From contig JALRFL010000157.1 in assembly GCA_023259875.1 (NCBI GenBank), positions 1-32,552 of the forward strand: 32,552 bases of DNA, in the 5' to 3' direction. Under the pieces are notes generated by a model. That model had not been told where the DNA came from and searched no databases. It worked only from the letters and a program-made list of their open reading frames with translations. This DNA comes from Alphaproteobacteria bacterium. GTDB taxonomy: Bacteria; Pseudomonadota; Alphaproteobacteria; Puniceispirillales; UBA1172. Below are positions 16,882-25,527 of this stretch, piece after piece; the first letter of the stretch is position 1; each line of letters starts with the position of its first letter. Made by a program: the position numbers and the translations under genes.

Positions 16882-17616
16882 CTACCCTACTCTTGCCACC
16901 ACCAGAACAGCAACATGTTTTGCGCCGCCAGCTTTGAGGCAACGAGCGGCGGAAGACAGGCTAGCCCCCGTGGTCAAAACATCATCAATTATCAAAATGG
17001 ATGCGCCTTTCACGACATCTTTATTTTTGCATAAGCGAAAGGCACCGCGCATATTTTGCCGCCGTTGCTGTCGGGTTTTATGGCCTTGATTCTCGGTTCG
17101 CTTTGATCGCTTAATCAGATCAGGACGATATATTTTAGGGGACACCCCTGCCGCTTTCATGGCCGCCCTTGCCAGTTCAGTAGATTGGTTATAGCCGCGG
17201 CTATAATGGCGCGTCCAATGCAGAGGCAAAGGAACAATCCAGTCTGCCTGATGCAGCAATGATGCCCCTTGATTTGCCATCATGCGCCCCAGAATAGGCG
17301 TCATATCATGACGGCCACCATATTTCAGACCTAGGATTAAACGCTTTGACATGGCGTTGTAACGGACAGCCGCGATGCCACGATCAAAATCTGGCGGCTG
17401 GGTGAGGCAACGGCCACAGCGCGCCACGCCTGCGTCAAAATCAAAACCACGCCCACATTGCACACAGGCCGGGGGCGTGATGGTCTTGAGGCGAGCCCAG
17501 CATTCACCACACATCCCATCGCTACTGACCAGCTCATGACAACTGGGACATTGCGGCGGAATGATCATATTGCCAATGCTTCTGATCATATATTGCCATG
17601 ACATCATGCTGGTCAT
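16882..17616 (-). CDS. comF: ComF family phosphoribosyltransferase-like protein
   Basis: A 244-residue protein. The N-terminal zinc-binding part has two CXXC-type knuckles (CPSCHELVSSDGMCGEC, then CVQCGRGF ... CGRC). A middle segment WIVPLPLHWTRHYSRGYNQS is typical of ComF. The C-terminal PRPP loop is ILIIDDVLTTGAS. ComF is needed for single-strand DNA uptake in naturally competent bacteria, but homologues occur widely in non-competent alphaproteobacteria, so the role here is open. The start could be M1, M4 or M5 of MTSMMSWQ. It is divergent from the methyltransferase gene across 70 bases and is followed closely by the amidase gene. Confidence 0.9.
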   Translation of the reverse strand: MTSMMSWQYMIRSIGNMIIPPQCPSCHELVSSDGMCGECWARLKTITPPACVQCGRGFDFDAGVARCGRCLTQPPDFDRGIAAVRYNAMSKRLILGLKYGGRHDMTPILGRMMANQGASLLHQADWIVPLPLHWTRHYSRGYNQSTELARAAMKAAGVSPKIYRPDLIKRSKRTENQGHKTRQQRRQNMRGAFRLCKNKDVVKGASILIIDDVLTTGASLSSAARCLKAGGAKHVAVLVVARVG

Positions 17617-17686
17617 TATGACACGCTAAGATTAACAAAATCCTAACGCGGAGGTGTTTTCAATTCCGGCCTGATCCTATATCGTC

Positions 17687-18616
17687 ATGACCATGACAAA
17701 GACCAGCACGACAAACACGCCGCCAAAAGTGATTGATCCCATCGCGCATCGCCATAACCGTGATCGCGCGGCGGCTAATTTTGGGCAAGTGAATTACATC
17801 AAAGACGCGGTGGTGGAACGGCTGGTAGACCGGCTTGAAGTCATGCGGCAACGCTTTCCATTGGTGCTTGATATGGGAGCGCATCATGGTGAAGTGGGTA
17901 AGGCTTTTCTTGCCACAGGTAAGGTGGATAAGCTGATTAGCATGGACCCATCTCCGGCCATGGCGCAACAGATGGACAAAGGTCTTAGCCCCTTAGTGAT
18001 GGATTATGAAAATAGCCATTTTGCTGAGGCCGCCTTCGATGCGGTCGTGTCAGGGTTTTCGCTACATTGGGTGAATGATTTGCCGGGCTTGCTTTTGCGG
18101 ATGCGCCGGTGGCTGAAACCTGATGGGCTATTGTTAATTGCCATGGCTGGCGGGGCTAGCCTTTCGGGGCTTCGTTCTTGTTTGGCTGAAGCTGAAAGCC
18201 GTACGGCTGGAGGATTATCGCCACGGGTTCTGCCTATGGGGGATATTCGTGATCTTGGCGGATTATTGGGGCGTGCTGGCTTTGCCTTGCCAGTGGCAGA
18301 CAGCGATACCCTCACCATCACTTGGGATAATCCACTTCAGATGATGCGAGAATTGCGGCAAATGGGCGAAGCTAATGCCATAGATGGCAGGATTAAGCAT
18401 TTCACACGCAAAGAAACCATCATGCAGGCGGCGTCTTTATATCAACAGCGTTATGGCAGTGATGACGGACGGGTTAGTGCTGAAATTGAGATTATTACCC
18501 TAACCGCATGGACACCATCACCAGCCCAGCAAAAACCCTTAAAACCCGGCTCTGCTCAGCACAATCTGGCGGATTTTCTAACAACCGGTCACGATAATGA
18601 AAATAACAAAACCTAG
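17687..18616 (+). CDS. Class I SAM-dependent methyltransferase (BioC/NDUFAF5-like)
   Basis: A 309-residue protein with a Rossmann-type methyltransferase domain. Motif I is LVLDMGAHHGEVGKAF (about residues 58-73). ISMDPSPAMAQ is the motif II acidic segment, and FDAVVSGFSLHWVNDLPGLL is motif IV/post-motif. The early HRHNRDRAAANF and the C-terminal layout fit the family of mitochondrial complex I assembly factor NDUFAF5, whose human member hydroxylates an arginine in a complex I subunit. BioC (biotin synthesis) is the other common annotation. The start could be ATG 17687 or 17693, and no Shine-Dalgarno sequence is visible. Its end overlaps the end of convergent mutT by four bases. Confidence 0.83.
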   Translation: MTMTKTSTTNTPPKVIDPIAHRHNRDRAAANFGQVNYIKDAVVERLVDRLEVMRQRFPLVLDMGAHHGEVGKAFLATGKVDKLISMDPSPAMAQQMDKGLSPLVMDYENSHFAEAAFDAVVSGFSLHWVNDLPGLLLRMRRWLKPDGLLLIAMAGGASLSGLRSCLAEAESRTAGGLSPRVLPMGDIRDLGGLLGRAGFALPVADSDTLTITWDNPLQMMRELRQMGEANAIDGRIKHFTRKETIMQAASLYQQRYGSDDGRVSAEIEIITLTAWTPSPAQQKPLKPGSAQHNLADFLTTGHDNENNKT

Positions 18617-19029
18617 AGCCAGTCTTGCAACATGGAAATCAAGGGTAGATCAGCAGGGGGCATAGGATAATCGCGTAAACGCGGGGCTCTCACCCAAGCC
18701 ACTTGTCCGCCTTCCTGATGCACTGGCTCACCCTGCCAGCGGCGGCAGGCATAAAGCAATAGGATGAGATGGTTGTCGGGATAATCATGGCTTGCAAAGG
18801 CTAAAGGCGCCAAGCATGAGGTGACGGTGCTAATCCCTAATTCTTCATGCAATTCCCTGATAAGGGCGTCTTCCGGGGTTTCATCAGCCTCAATTTTTCC
18901 CCCCGGAAACTCCCACAATCCGGCCATGGCTTTGCCTTCGGGACGCTGGGCTAAAAGCACGCGTCCATCAGCATCAATTAAGGCTACGGCACTCACCAAT
19001 AAGCGCGGTTTGGGGCTGGCATCACCCAT
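18613..19029 (-). CDS. mutT: 8-oxo-dGTP diphosphatase (Nudix hydrolase MutT)
   Basis: A 138-residue Nudix enzyme that removes oxidised dGTP from the nucleotide pool. The Nudix box is complete: GGKIEADETPEDALIRELHEELGI (about residues 43-66), with the REXXEE core as RELHEE. QRPEGKAMAGLWEFPGGK before it and a C-terminal WVRAPRLRDYPMPPAD are typical of MutT. Its ATG shares one base with the argJ stop (TAATG), so it is translationally coupled to argJ. It converges on the methyltransferase gene with a four-base overlap. Confidence 0.93.
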   Translation of the reverse strand: MGDASPKPRLLVSAVALIDADGRVLLAQRPEGKAMAGLWEFPGGKIEADETPEDALIRELHEELGISTVTSCLAPLAFASHDYPDNHLILLLYACRRWQGEPVHQEGGQVAWVRAPRLRDYPMPPADLPLISMLQDWL

Positions 19030-20264
19030 TAGCTTCGGTAATCCGCGTTGATAATGATATATTGCTGGGTCAAATCACAGGTCCAGATCGTGGCCTGACC
19101 AGATCCGATATTGATATTGACCTGAATGGTAATCTGATCACCTTTCATATGGGCAGTGACCTCGGTTTCATCATAATCTGGTCGGCGCATCCCATTGCTG
19201 GTGATAAGAATTCCCCCAATGGAAATATCCAGTTGGTCGCGATCCACCATTTCACCGGATTTGCCAACCGCCATCACAATACGCCCCCAATTAGCATCCT
19301 CGCCAGCAATAGCGGTTTTGACCAATGGCGAATTGCCAATAGCAAAAGCAATACGACGGGCGGCGGCGTCATTTTCTGCCCCATGAACCTGAACGGTGAT
19401 AAGCTTGCTGGCCCCCTCGCCATCCTTAACAATCAAGATGGCCAGTTCTGTCATCACCTCGCGCAGAGCATGAACAAAATCTGAAAGATGCGCATCGTCT
19501 GCCGAAGTGATAGCAATGTGTTCTGCCGCGCCAGTTGCAGCCAGAATAACCGTATCGCTGGTTGAGGTATCGCCATCTACGGTGATGGCGTTAAAGCTTT
19601 CCTCATTAACGCGCACAAGCACATCTTGCAAAACCTTAGGCGGCAAATCCGCATCGGTTGCCAGAAAACCAAGCATAGTTGCCATGTCCGGCGCGATCAT
19701 CCCCGATCCTTTGGCAATGCCTGTGATGGTGATATCAGTATCCCCAATACGGGTTTTGCGGCTAGCCGCTTTGGCAAAGGTGTCGGTGGTACGAATAGCA
19801 TCGGCGGCGGCGTGCCAGTTGCTAACATCGGGGTTAGCGGCGGCAACCATCGGGGCAAGATGAGGGATGATTTTATCATCTGGCAACACCTCGCCAATCA
19901 CACCAGTGGAGGCCAGCATAATGGTCTGAGGGTCTGTGCCCATTGCGCCTGCCACAGCATCAGCACAGCGGCGCACGGCGTCATGACCTGCCGCCCCGGT
20001 AAAGGCATTGGCATTACCGGCATTGCAAAGGATAGCCGTTGCCATTCCGCCCTGATGGATCACTTGGCGGCACCAATCTACCGGCGCAGAGGCCGTGCGT
20101 GAGCGTGTCATGACCGCCCCAACCGCAACCGGATGATCAAAACACATCAGCATCAGGTCATCACGGTTTTTATATTTGATGCCGCTATGACCCGTGGCAA
20201 GACGAAGGCCGGGAACAGCCAAAAGATCAGCAGGAGAGGTGGGTGCTAATGGTGATTTCTGCAT
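19029..20264 (-). CDS. argJ: Bifunctional glutamate N-acetyltransferase/amino-acid acetyltransferase
   Basis: It recycles the acetyl group in arginine synthesis (N-acetylornithine plus glutamate) and may also start the pathway from acetyl-CoA. The 411-residue precursor cleaves itself into alpha and beta chains before the nucleophilic threonine in KGSGMIAPDMATMLGF; that residue is T196. VDGDTSTSDT, EGASKLITVQVHGA and the conserved C-terminal end (YIIINADYRS) are present. AAGGA lies about eight bases before the ATG. It sits 24 bases downstream of the parvulin gene and overlaps mutT by one base, forming a parvulin-argJ-mutT unit. Confidence 0.97.
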   Translation of the reverse strand: MQKSPLAPTSPADLLAVPGLRLATGHSGIKYKNRDDLMLMCFDHPVAVGAVMTRSRTASAPVDWCRQVIHQGGMATAILCNAGNANAFTGAAGHDAVRRCADAVAGAMGTDPQTIMLASTGVIGEVLPDDKIIPHLAPMVAAANPDVSNWHAAADAIRTTDTFAKAASRKTRIGDTDITITGIAKGSGMIAPDMATMLGFLATDADLPPKVLQDVLVRVNEESFNAITVDGDTSTSDTVILAATGAAEHIAITSADDAHLSDFVHALREVMTELAILIVKDGEGASKLITVQVHGAENDAAARRIAFAIGNSPLVKTAIAGEDANWGRIVMAVGKSGEMVDRDQLDISIGGILITSNGMRRPDYDETEVTAHMKGDQITIQVNINIGSGQATIWTCDLTQQYIIINADYRS

Positions 20265-20288
20265 CGCAATCGTCCTTACAGGAGGAAA

Positions 20289-21167
20289 TTACTGTGAGGA
20301 TAACACTTGATCAAGATCAAGTCGCCGGATTTTCGCCTTTTCATAAAGCTCATCTGCGATTTGCGTGGCCAATTCTGAGGCCATCGCTTGACCAAGTTGT
20401 TCACCAATCTCTGCAAGGGGTGGCATTGGGATAACGCGGCGATCTTCGGTTTTGATCACATGCCAGCCAAAATTAGTTTGAACCGGTTTGTCCGAAACAC
20501 CCCCAACCTCAAGCGCAAAACTGGCATCAGCAAAGCTAGGCACCATATCGCCGCGCTGAAAATAGCCCAAATCACCACCATTCGGGCCAGAAGGGCCAAT
20601 GGAAAGCGTTTTTGCTAATTCCTCAAAACTTTCGCCTTCATTGAGGCGGCGGATAATATCCTTGGCTTCGGCCTCGGTGTTAACCAGAATATGTCTGGCT
20701 CGGATTTCGGTGCGGCCATCCTCGTCTGCGGCGATGTCATGATAACGCGCTTCGATCATATCATCTGTGATACGGCTCTGAACCTCAAGGTTGAGCCACG
20801 CTTCAGCCATCACTCGATCATAGGCACGCTGGGCAAGTTCTTTGATCAATGGATCATCAGCAATACCACTGCGTTGGGCCTCTGCGGCGGCCAGCCGCGT
20901 ATCAATAATATCATCAAGAATGGGGTCATAAAGCCGGTCAAACGGCTGACCTTGATATTGCTGTGGCAACTGGCTAATCAGTGCCATCACCAGATTAAGG
21001 GTAACATCATCACCATCAATAGTGGCGATAACCTTTGACATTTCTTTCCTGGCATCATCACTTTGTCCCCATCCTGACGACACCGTCATAGTCATCATGC
21101 CTACGGTCAGGGCAAAACACGCAAAGCCTGATGATATCCATCTGAATGGGAAAGAAAGGGTTGTCAT
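20289..21167 (-). CDS. Exported peptidyl-prolyl cis-trans isomerase, parvulin type
   Basis: A 292-residue secreted folding factor. The N-terminal region (FPFRWISSGFACFALTVG..., likely processed near GWGQ at about residue 35) is a signal peptide. A SurA/PrsA-like N-terminal helical part is followed by a parvulin domain (about 155-250), recognisable by EIRARHILVNTEAEAKDI, GPSGPNGGDLGYF and TNFGWHVIKTEDRR. It should catalyse proline isomerisation in periplasmic proteins. It is transcribed divergently from secA, which fits a joint role in export. Whether it is the true SurA or a second parvulin cannot be decided from this window. Confidence 0.92.
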   Translation of the reverse strand: MTTLSFPFRWISSGFACFALTVGMMTMTVSSGWGQSDDARKEMSKVIATIDGDDVTLNLVMALISQLPQQYQGQPFDRLYDPILDDIIDTRLAAAEAQRSGIADDPLIKELAQRAYDRVMAEAWLNLEVQSRITDDMIEARYHDIAADEDGRTEIRARHILVNTEAEAKDIIRRLNEGESFEELAKTLSIGPSGPNGGDLGYFQRGDMVPSFADASFALEVGGVSDKPVQTNFGWHVIKTEDRRVIPMPPLAEIGEQLGQAMASELATQIADELYEKAKIRRLDLDQVLSSQ

Positions 21168-21320
21168 GGAAAAGCTCCTTTAAGATATGTCGTTTGGCAT
21201 CATGCTTAGCCAATGTTCAGCCAAGCAAAAGCCACCTGACCATAATCATACCGCTAACACGCTCTGGCTTTTGTCGCAACTGTCCATCCTTTGCTTGATG
21301 ACCATCTTTGGTATCGGTGA

Positions 21321-21349
21321 TTGACAATCGCAGGGTCTACCCCTATTGG
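21321..21349 (+). promoter_or_regulatory. Candidate secA promoter
   Basis: A consensus TTGACA at 21321-21326, a 17-base spacer and TATTGG at 21344-21349. The predicted start lies about 45 bases before the chosen secA ATG. I see no SecM-like upstream arrest peptide in the 232-base divergent gap. Confidence 0.5.
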
Positions 21350-21399
21350 GTTAAAGGTATTGATGCTAGGTTTTGAATCCTTATATAAGAATTAATCTG

Positions 21400-24036
21400 A
21401 TGTTTTCTTCTCTCGCAAAAGCCCTGTTCGGCACCTCAAATGATCGCCTTTTAAAAGGGATGCAGCCTCTGGTTGATACCATTAATGGTCTCGAACCGAA
21501 GATGCAGGCTCTTGATGACAACGCTTTAAGAGAGCAAACCGAGGTCTTTCGGGACCGTCTCAAAAACGGAGAAACCCTAGACGCTATTCTGCCAGAGGCC
21601 TTTGCCGCAGTAAGAGAGGCGGCAACGCGTACCATTGGCCAACGGCATTTTGATGTTCAGCTGATGGGCGGCGTGGTTCTGCATGACGGCAAAATCACCG
21701 AAATGAAAACAGGTGAGGGTAAAACGCTGGTGGCGACATTAGCGGCCTATTTGAACGCTTTGCCGGGCAAAGGCGTTCATGTGGTTACCGTGAATGACTA
21801 TCTGGCGGAACGCGATAGCACCTGGATGGGGCAAATCTATGAGTTTCTTGGCCTTACCGTGGGCTGTATTAAAGCTGGGCTAAATGATGATGAACGCCGC
21901 GCTGCCTATGCCGCGGATGTCACCTATGCTACCAATAATGAGATCGGTTTTGATTATCTGCGCGACAATATGAAATTTCGTCTCGAAGATATGGTTCAGC
22001 GTGATCCCTATTTCGCGATTGTTGATGAAGTGGACTCAATCCTCATTGACGAAGCGCGCACGCCGCTTGTTATTTCTGGTCAGGCTGAAACCTCATCAGA
22101 CCTTTATGTTGCGGTTAATAAACTGATCCCTCTGCTTAAAGCAGAAGATTTTGATCTGGATGAAAAACAGCGCAACATTACTCTGACGGATAGCGGGACT
22201 GAACATGTTGAACATATTCTGACAGAGGCCGGGCTTATCACATCAGGCTCTCTCTTTGATGCTGAGAATATTGCCCTTTTGCACCATATCAATATGGGGC
22301 TTCGGGCACATCATTTGTTTCAGCGCGATACTCATTACATGGTGCGCCAACAAAAAATCCTAATCATTGATGAGTTCACTGGCCGGGCAATGGATGGCCG
22401 CCGATTTAGTGATGGTCTTCATCAGGCGCTTGAGGCCAAAGAAGGCGTTGAGGTGATGCCTGAAAACCAAACGCTGGCCTCAATTACATATCAGAATTTG
22501 TTCCGGCTTTACGCCAAGCTTTCTGGGATGACGGGAACAGCCATGACCGAGGCAGGCGAGTTTTCGGAAATCTATAATCTTTCGGTCGTTGCCATCCCAA
22601 CCAATAAAACCGTGACCAGAACAGATCACCATGATGAGGTTTATCGCAGCAGTGAAGAACGCGATCAATCGGTGATCGCACAAATTGTTGATTGCCGTGA
22701 TCGGGGTCAACCGGTGCTAGTTGGCACGGTGAGCATTGAAAAATCAGAATTGCTATCAGCAGAATTAAAAAAACTGAATATTCCACATCAGGTGCTAAAC
22801 GCCAAATTTCATGAACAAGAAGCCAAAATCATTGCAGATGCTGGCGTCCCCGGAAGCGTGACGATTGCCACCAATATGGCTGGGCGCGGAACAGATATTC
22901 AGCTTGGCGGTAATCTTGACGCAAGGCTTGCCGAAGCTGAAGGGGATAAAGCCGCCCAAAAAGCAATCACCAAAGAGGTCGAAGAGGCCAAAGCTAAGGC
23001 ACTGGCTGCTGGTGGACTTTATGTCATTGGCACGGAACGCCACGAATCCCGGCGTATCGATAACCAGTTACGAGGACGCTCAGGGCGACAAGGTGACCCC
23101 GGGGCGTCAAAGTTCTTTCTTTCGCTCCAAGATGACTTGATGCGTATCTTTGGCTCTGAACGCTTGGATTCTATTTTGGGGCGTTTGGGGTTAGAAAAAG
23201 GTGAGGCCATTATCCATCCATGGATTAACAAGGCGATTGAAAAAGCACAGTCCAAGGTTGAAGCCAGAAACTTTGAGATCAGGAAACAACTTCTCAAATT
23301 TGACGATGTCATGAATGATCAGCGCAAGGTGATCTTTGAACAACGGCGTGAAATCATGGACGCTGATGATGTTGCCGAAACCATTCAGGATATGCGCCAA
23401 GATGTCATTGCGGATGTGATGAGCGAGGCCATTCCAGCAGGCACTTATCACGATAGCTGGAACGCAGAGAGTCTGAAAGAGGGTGCGGCGCGTTATCTGG
23501 GGCTTGATGTTCCTGCTGATGAGTGGATGGCCGAAGACGGCATGGATCATGATGCCATTTTGGAACGGATCACAAAAATGGCAGATCACCGTCAGGCAGA
23601 AAAAACCGCTTCCGTAGGACCGGAAATTATGCGCCGCGCGGAAAAATCACTCTTGCTTCAGGTGCTAGACCAAACGTGGAAAGAACATCTTCTTGCCCTT
23701 GATCAAATGAAGCAGAGCATTTCGTTAAGGGCTTATGCCCAGAAAAATCCGCTTGATGAATATAAGCGTGAGGCGTTTATGCTGTTTCAGCATATGCTGG
23801 ATAACCTAAGACGCACCATCACCTCGGTGATGGCTCATATCACTTTCCGTCAAGCGGATGAAGGGACAGAGGGCAATCAAAACGGGGGTCAGCCTGCGGA
23901 TACCTCATCAGGGGCTGGGGACAGCCAAGCAAAGCGTGCGGCATTGGCCAATGCGTTATCCCAAAAAACCCCTCGTAATGCGCCTTGCCCATGCGGATCA
24001 GGCAAGAAATTCAAGCATTGCCACGGTGCGCTTTAA
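21400..24036 (+). CDS. secA: Preprotein translocase ATPase SecA
   Basis: It drives export of unfolded proteins through SecYEG by ATP hydrolysis. The 878-residue protein has Walker A MKTGEGKT (ending about residue 109), the DEVD box in FAIVDEVDSILIDEART, NMAGRGTDIQLGG, the QLRGRSGRQGDPG motif of the second helicase domain, the helical scaffold with QTWKEHLLALDQMKQSI, and an intact C-terminal zinc domain (APCPCGSGKKFKHCHGAL) that binds SecB or lipids. I chose ATG 21400, which gives the usual MFSSLAKALFGTSNDR start; a TTG at 21373 would add nine residues. It is divergent from the parvulin gene. Confidence 0.98.
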   Translation: MFSSLAKALFGTSNDRLLKGMQPLVDTINGLEPKMQALDDNALREQTEVFRDRLKNGETLDAILPEAFAAVREAATRTIGQRHFDVQLMGGVVLHDGKITEMKTGEGKTLVATLAAYLNALPGKGVHVVTVNDYLAERDSTWMGQIYEFLGLTVGCIKAGLNDDERRAAYAADVTYATNNEIGFDYLRDNMKFRLEDMVQRDPYFAIVDEVDSILIDEARTPLVISGQAETSSDLYVAVNKLIPLLKAEDFDLDEKQRNITLTDSGTEHVEHILTEAGLITSGSLFDAENIALLHHINMGLRAHHLFQRDTHYMVRQQKILIIDEFTGRAMDGRRFSDGLHQALEAKEGVEVMPENQTLASITYQNLFRLYAKLSGMTGTAMTEAGEFSEIYNLSVVAIPTNKTVTRTDHHDEVYRSSEERDQSVIAQIVDCRDRGQPVLVGTVSIEKSELLSAELKKLNIPHQVLNAKFHEQEAKIIADAGVPGSVTIATNMAGRGTDIQLGGNLDARLAEAEGDKAAQKAITKEVEEAKAKALAAGGLYVIGTERHESRRIDNQLRGRSGRQGDPGASKFFLSLQDDLMRIFGSERLDSILGRLGLEKGEAIIHPWINKAIEKAQSKVEARNFEIRKQLLKFDDVMNDQRKVIFEQRREIMDADDVAETIQDMRQDVIADVMSEAIPAGTYHDSWNAESLKEGAARYLGLDVPADEWMAEDGMDHDAILERITKMADHRQAEKTASVGPEIMRRAEKSLLLQVLDQTWKEHLLALDQMKQSISLRAYAQKNPLDEYKREAFMLFQHMLDNLRRTITSVMAHITFRQADEGTEGNQNGGQPADTSSGAGDSQAKRAALANALSQKTPRNAPCPCGSGKKFKHCHGAL

Positions 24037-24127
24037 GGTTGATGTTGGGGTTTTCTATCGTGGCTTCTGGCCACTTAACTTGGTAAATCCTCTTGAAACT
24101 GGTGAGCAGGCTAAATATATATCTGGC

Positions 24128-24601
24128 ATGATCAATTTTACCTTGCGATGTGGAAAAGGGCATGAGTTTGAGGCATGGTTTGGCTCCTCTGCCGAATATG
24201 ACCGCCAGTTAGCGGCAGGTCTGATTTCTTGCGCGTTATGCGATGATACCTCTATCACCAAGGGCTTGATGGCCCCTAATCTGGGGGTCAAAGGCAACAA
24301 GAAACGCGATATCGCCCCATCACCAAATCGTAAAAATGAGGTCGCGGCCCCCACGATTAATCAGCAAGACATGGCAGAAAAAACTGCCGAGCTAATGGCA
24401 CAGATGCGAGCCTTAAAAAAACAGGTTGAATCGAGTTTTGATAATGTTGGTGATGCCTTTGCCGAAACCGCCAGACGCATTCATCATGGGGATGAAGAAG
24501 ATCGCGGCATTTACGGAAATGCCAGCAAAGAAGATGTGGAAGACCTGTTGGATGAAGGCATCACGGTATTTCCACTCCCCAATTTGCCCAAAGACCATTA
24601 G
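24128..24601 (+). CDS. DUF1178 family protein
   Basis: A 157-residue protein of unknown function. It starts MINFTLRCGKGHEFEAWFGS, the DUF1178 hallmark, and continues ISCALCDDTSITKGLMAPNL. C8, H12, C35 and C38 form a possible zinc-binding knuckle. The C-terminal half has the usual FAETARRIHHGDEEDRGIYGNA block. The open frame extends upstream into the end of secA, but homology starts at ATG 24128. It follows secA by 91 bases, a gap with only a weak 5-bp hairpin (24060-24074). It converges on ubiG with a 21-base gap. Confidence 0.88.
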   Translation: MINFTLRCGKGHEFEAWFGSSAEYDRQLAAGLISCALCDDTSITKGLMAPNLGVKGNKKRDIAPSPNRKNEVAAPTINQQDMAEKTAELMAQMRALKKQVESSFDNVGDAFAETARRIHHGDEEDRGIYGNASKEDVEDLLDEGITVFPLPNLPKDH

Positions 24602-24622
24602 AGCCGTGTGATCAGGGCTAAA

Positions 24623-25402
24623 TTATATGTCCTGATGAATTAAGCCGGCCGCCGCGTAATTAATAATTGGCGGCCCACCAAGGGCAAAACCCTCTCTTAT
24701 GCTTGGCCTAATGCCTGTGATATCATCAAGATGTATCCCTGCCGCCTTTGCTTCGGCGCGCAAGGTTTGGGGTGAAACAAACTTAGACGCCTCATGGGTT
24801 CCCGGCGGCGCCAGCCGCAACAGATACTCAGCGGCATATTTTGCCAAAGCGGTTGCTATCACATTGCGGCTGATGGTGGTGATTACCGCAATCGCTGGCA
24901 ATTTTCCGCCTCTGCCTAGCGCCGCCATGGCGGATAAAAATGCCACCCTATCAGAAACATGTTCAATCACCTCGGATGCGATCACCAGATCATATCCTGT
25001 GCCTTCTGCGGCAAGTTGTTCGGCACTAGTATGAAGATACCGAATATCAAGCCCCATGCTATGAGCATGATCCTTGGCCGCGGCAATGGCCACTGTGCTC
25101 ATATCAATGCCGGTAACCTCGGCGCCAAGTCTAGCCAGAGGTTCAGCCAGCAATCCCCCACCACAGCCGATATCAACCGCTTTGATGCCCGAAAGCGGTA
25201 GCGCCGCAGATGGAGTTGAGTGGGTATTTCCCCGAAAACGGGCGATATGTTGGCGAATATAGCGAACCCGTGTCGGGGTCAGACGATGCAAGGCGCGAAA
25301 AGTGCCTTGTTCATCCCACCAATCGCCACCGATGGTATCAAAATGCCGAATTTCTTCGCTATCTGTTGTCTGATCAGCGTAATTTTTTTTCGCATTTTCC
25401 AT
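24623..25402 (-). CDS. ubiG: Ubiquinone biosynthesis O-methyltransferase
   Basis: It performs the two O-methylation steps of ubiquinone synthesis with SAM at the membrane surface. The 259-residue protein shows EEIRHFDTIGGDWWDEQGTF at the N-terminus, motif I DIGCGGGLLAEPLARLG, GIDMS, and ASEVIEHVSD. YAAEYLLRLAPPGTHEASKFVSP is the usual late UbiG block. Around GRGGKLPAIAVITTISRN it appears to carry about three more residues than I expect between the GG turn and the ITT strand. I chose ATG 25402; an upstream ATG at 25465 would add 21 basic residues of doubtful reality. It is divergent from lysC. Confidence 0.94.
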   Translation of the reverse strand: MENAKKNYADQTTDSEEIRHFDTIGGDWWDEQGTFRALHRLTPTRVRYIRQHIARFRGNTHSTPSAALPLSGIKAVDIGCGGGLLAEPLARLGAEVTGIDMSTVAIAAAKDHAHSMGLDIRYLHTSAEQLAAEGTGYDLVIASEVIEHVSDRVAFLSAMAALGRGGKLPAIAVITTISRNVIATALAKYAAEYLLRLAPPGTHEASKFVSPQTLRAEAKAAGIHLDDITGIRPSIREGFALGGPPIINYAAAGLIHQDI

Positions 25403-25486
25403 AGCTTTTGAAACCCTTGCTTGCCGTAGATGGCGTTTCCGTCTATTGAAAAGCAGAAATATCACCTAAATAGGCAGATATCATCA

Positions 25487-25505
25487 GCCCGAGCGTATCA
25501 CGGGC
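25487..25505 (+). promoter_or_regulatory. Small hairpin in the lysC leader
   Basis: GCCCG at 25487-25491 pairs with CGGGC at 25501-25505 around a nine-base loop, ending a few bases before the GAGG ribosome-binding site of lysC. No T-run follows, and the leader is far too short for a lysine riboswitch. Function is uncertain. Confidence 0.2.
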
Positions 25506-25527
25506 GTTTCGTCGAGGTTATATCAAG

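Noticed and set aside
19626..20102. 158-residue plus-strand open frame inside argJ
   Set aside because: Antisense to conserved ArgJ, with biased composition and no recognisable domain.
24060..24074. GTGGC-TTCTG-GCCAC hairpin after secA as a terminator
   Set aside because: The stem is only 5 bp and no T-run follows.
24611..24636. ATCAGG/CCTGAT inverted repeat between DUF1178 and ubiG as a bidirectional terminator
   Set aside because: A 6-bp stem with a 14-base loop and no T-runs is too weak to support.
25403..25527. Lysine (L-box) riboswitch upstream of lysC
   Set aside because: The divergent gap is 125 bases, shorter than a lysine riboswitch plus expression platform, and only small local hairpins are visible.
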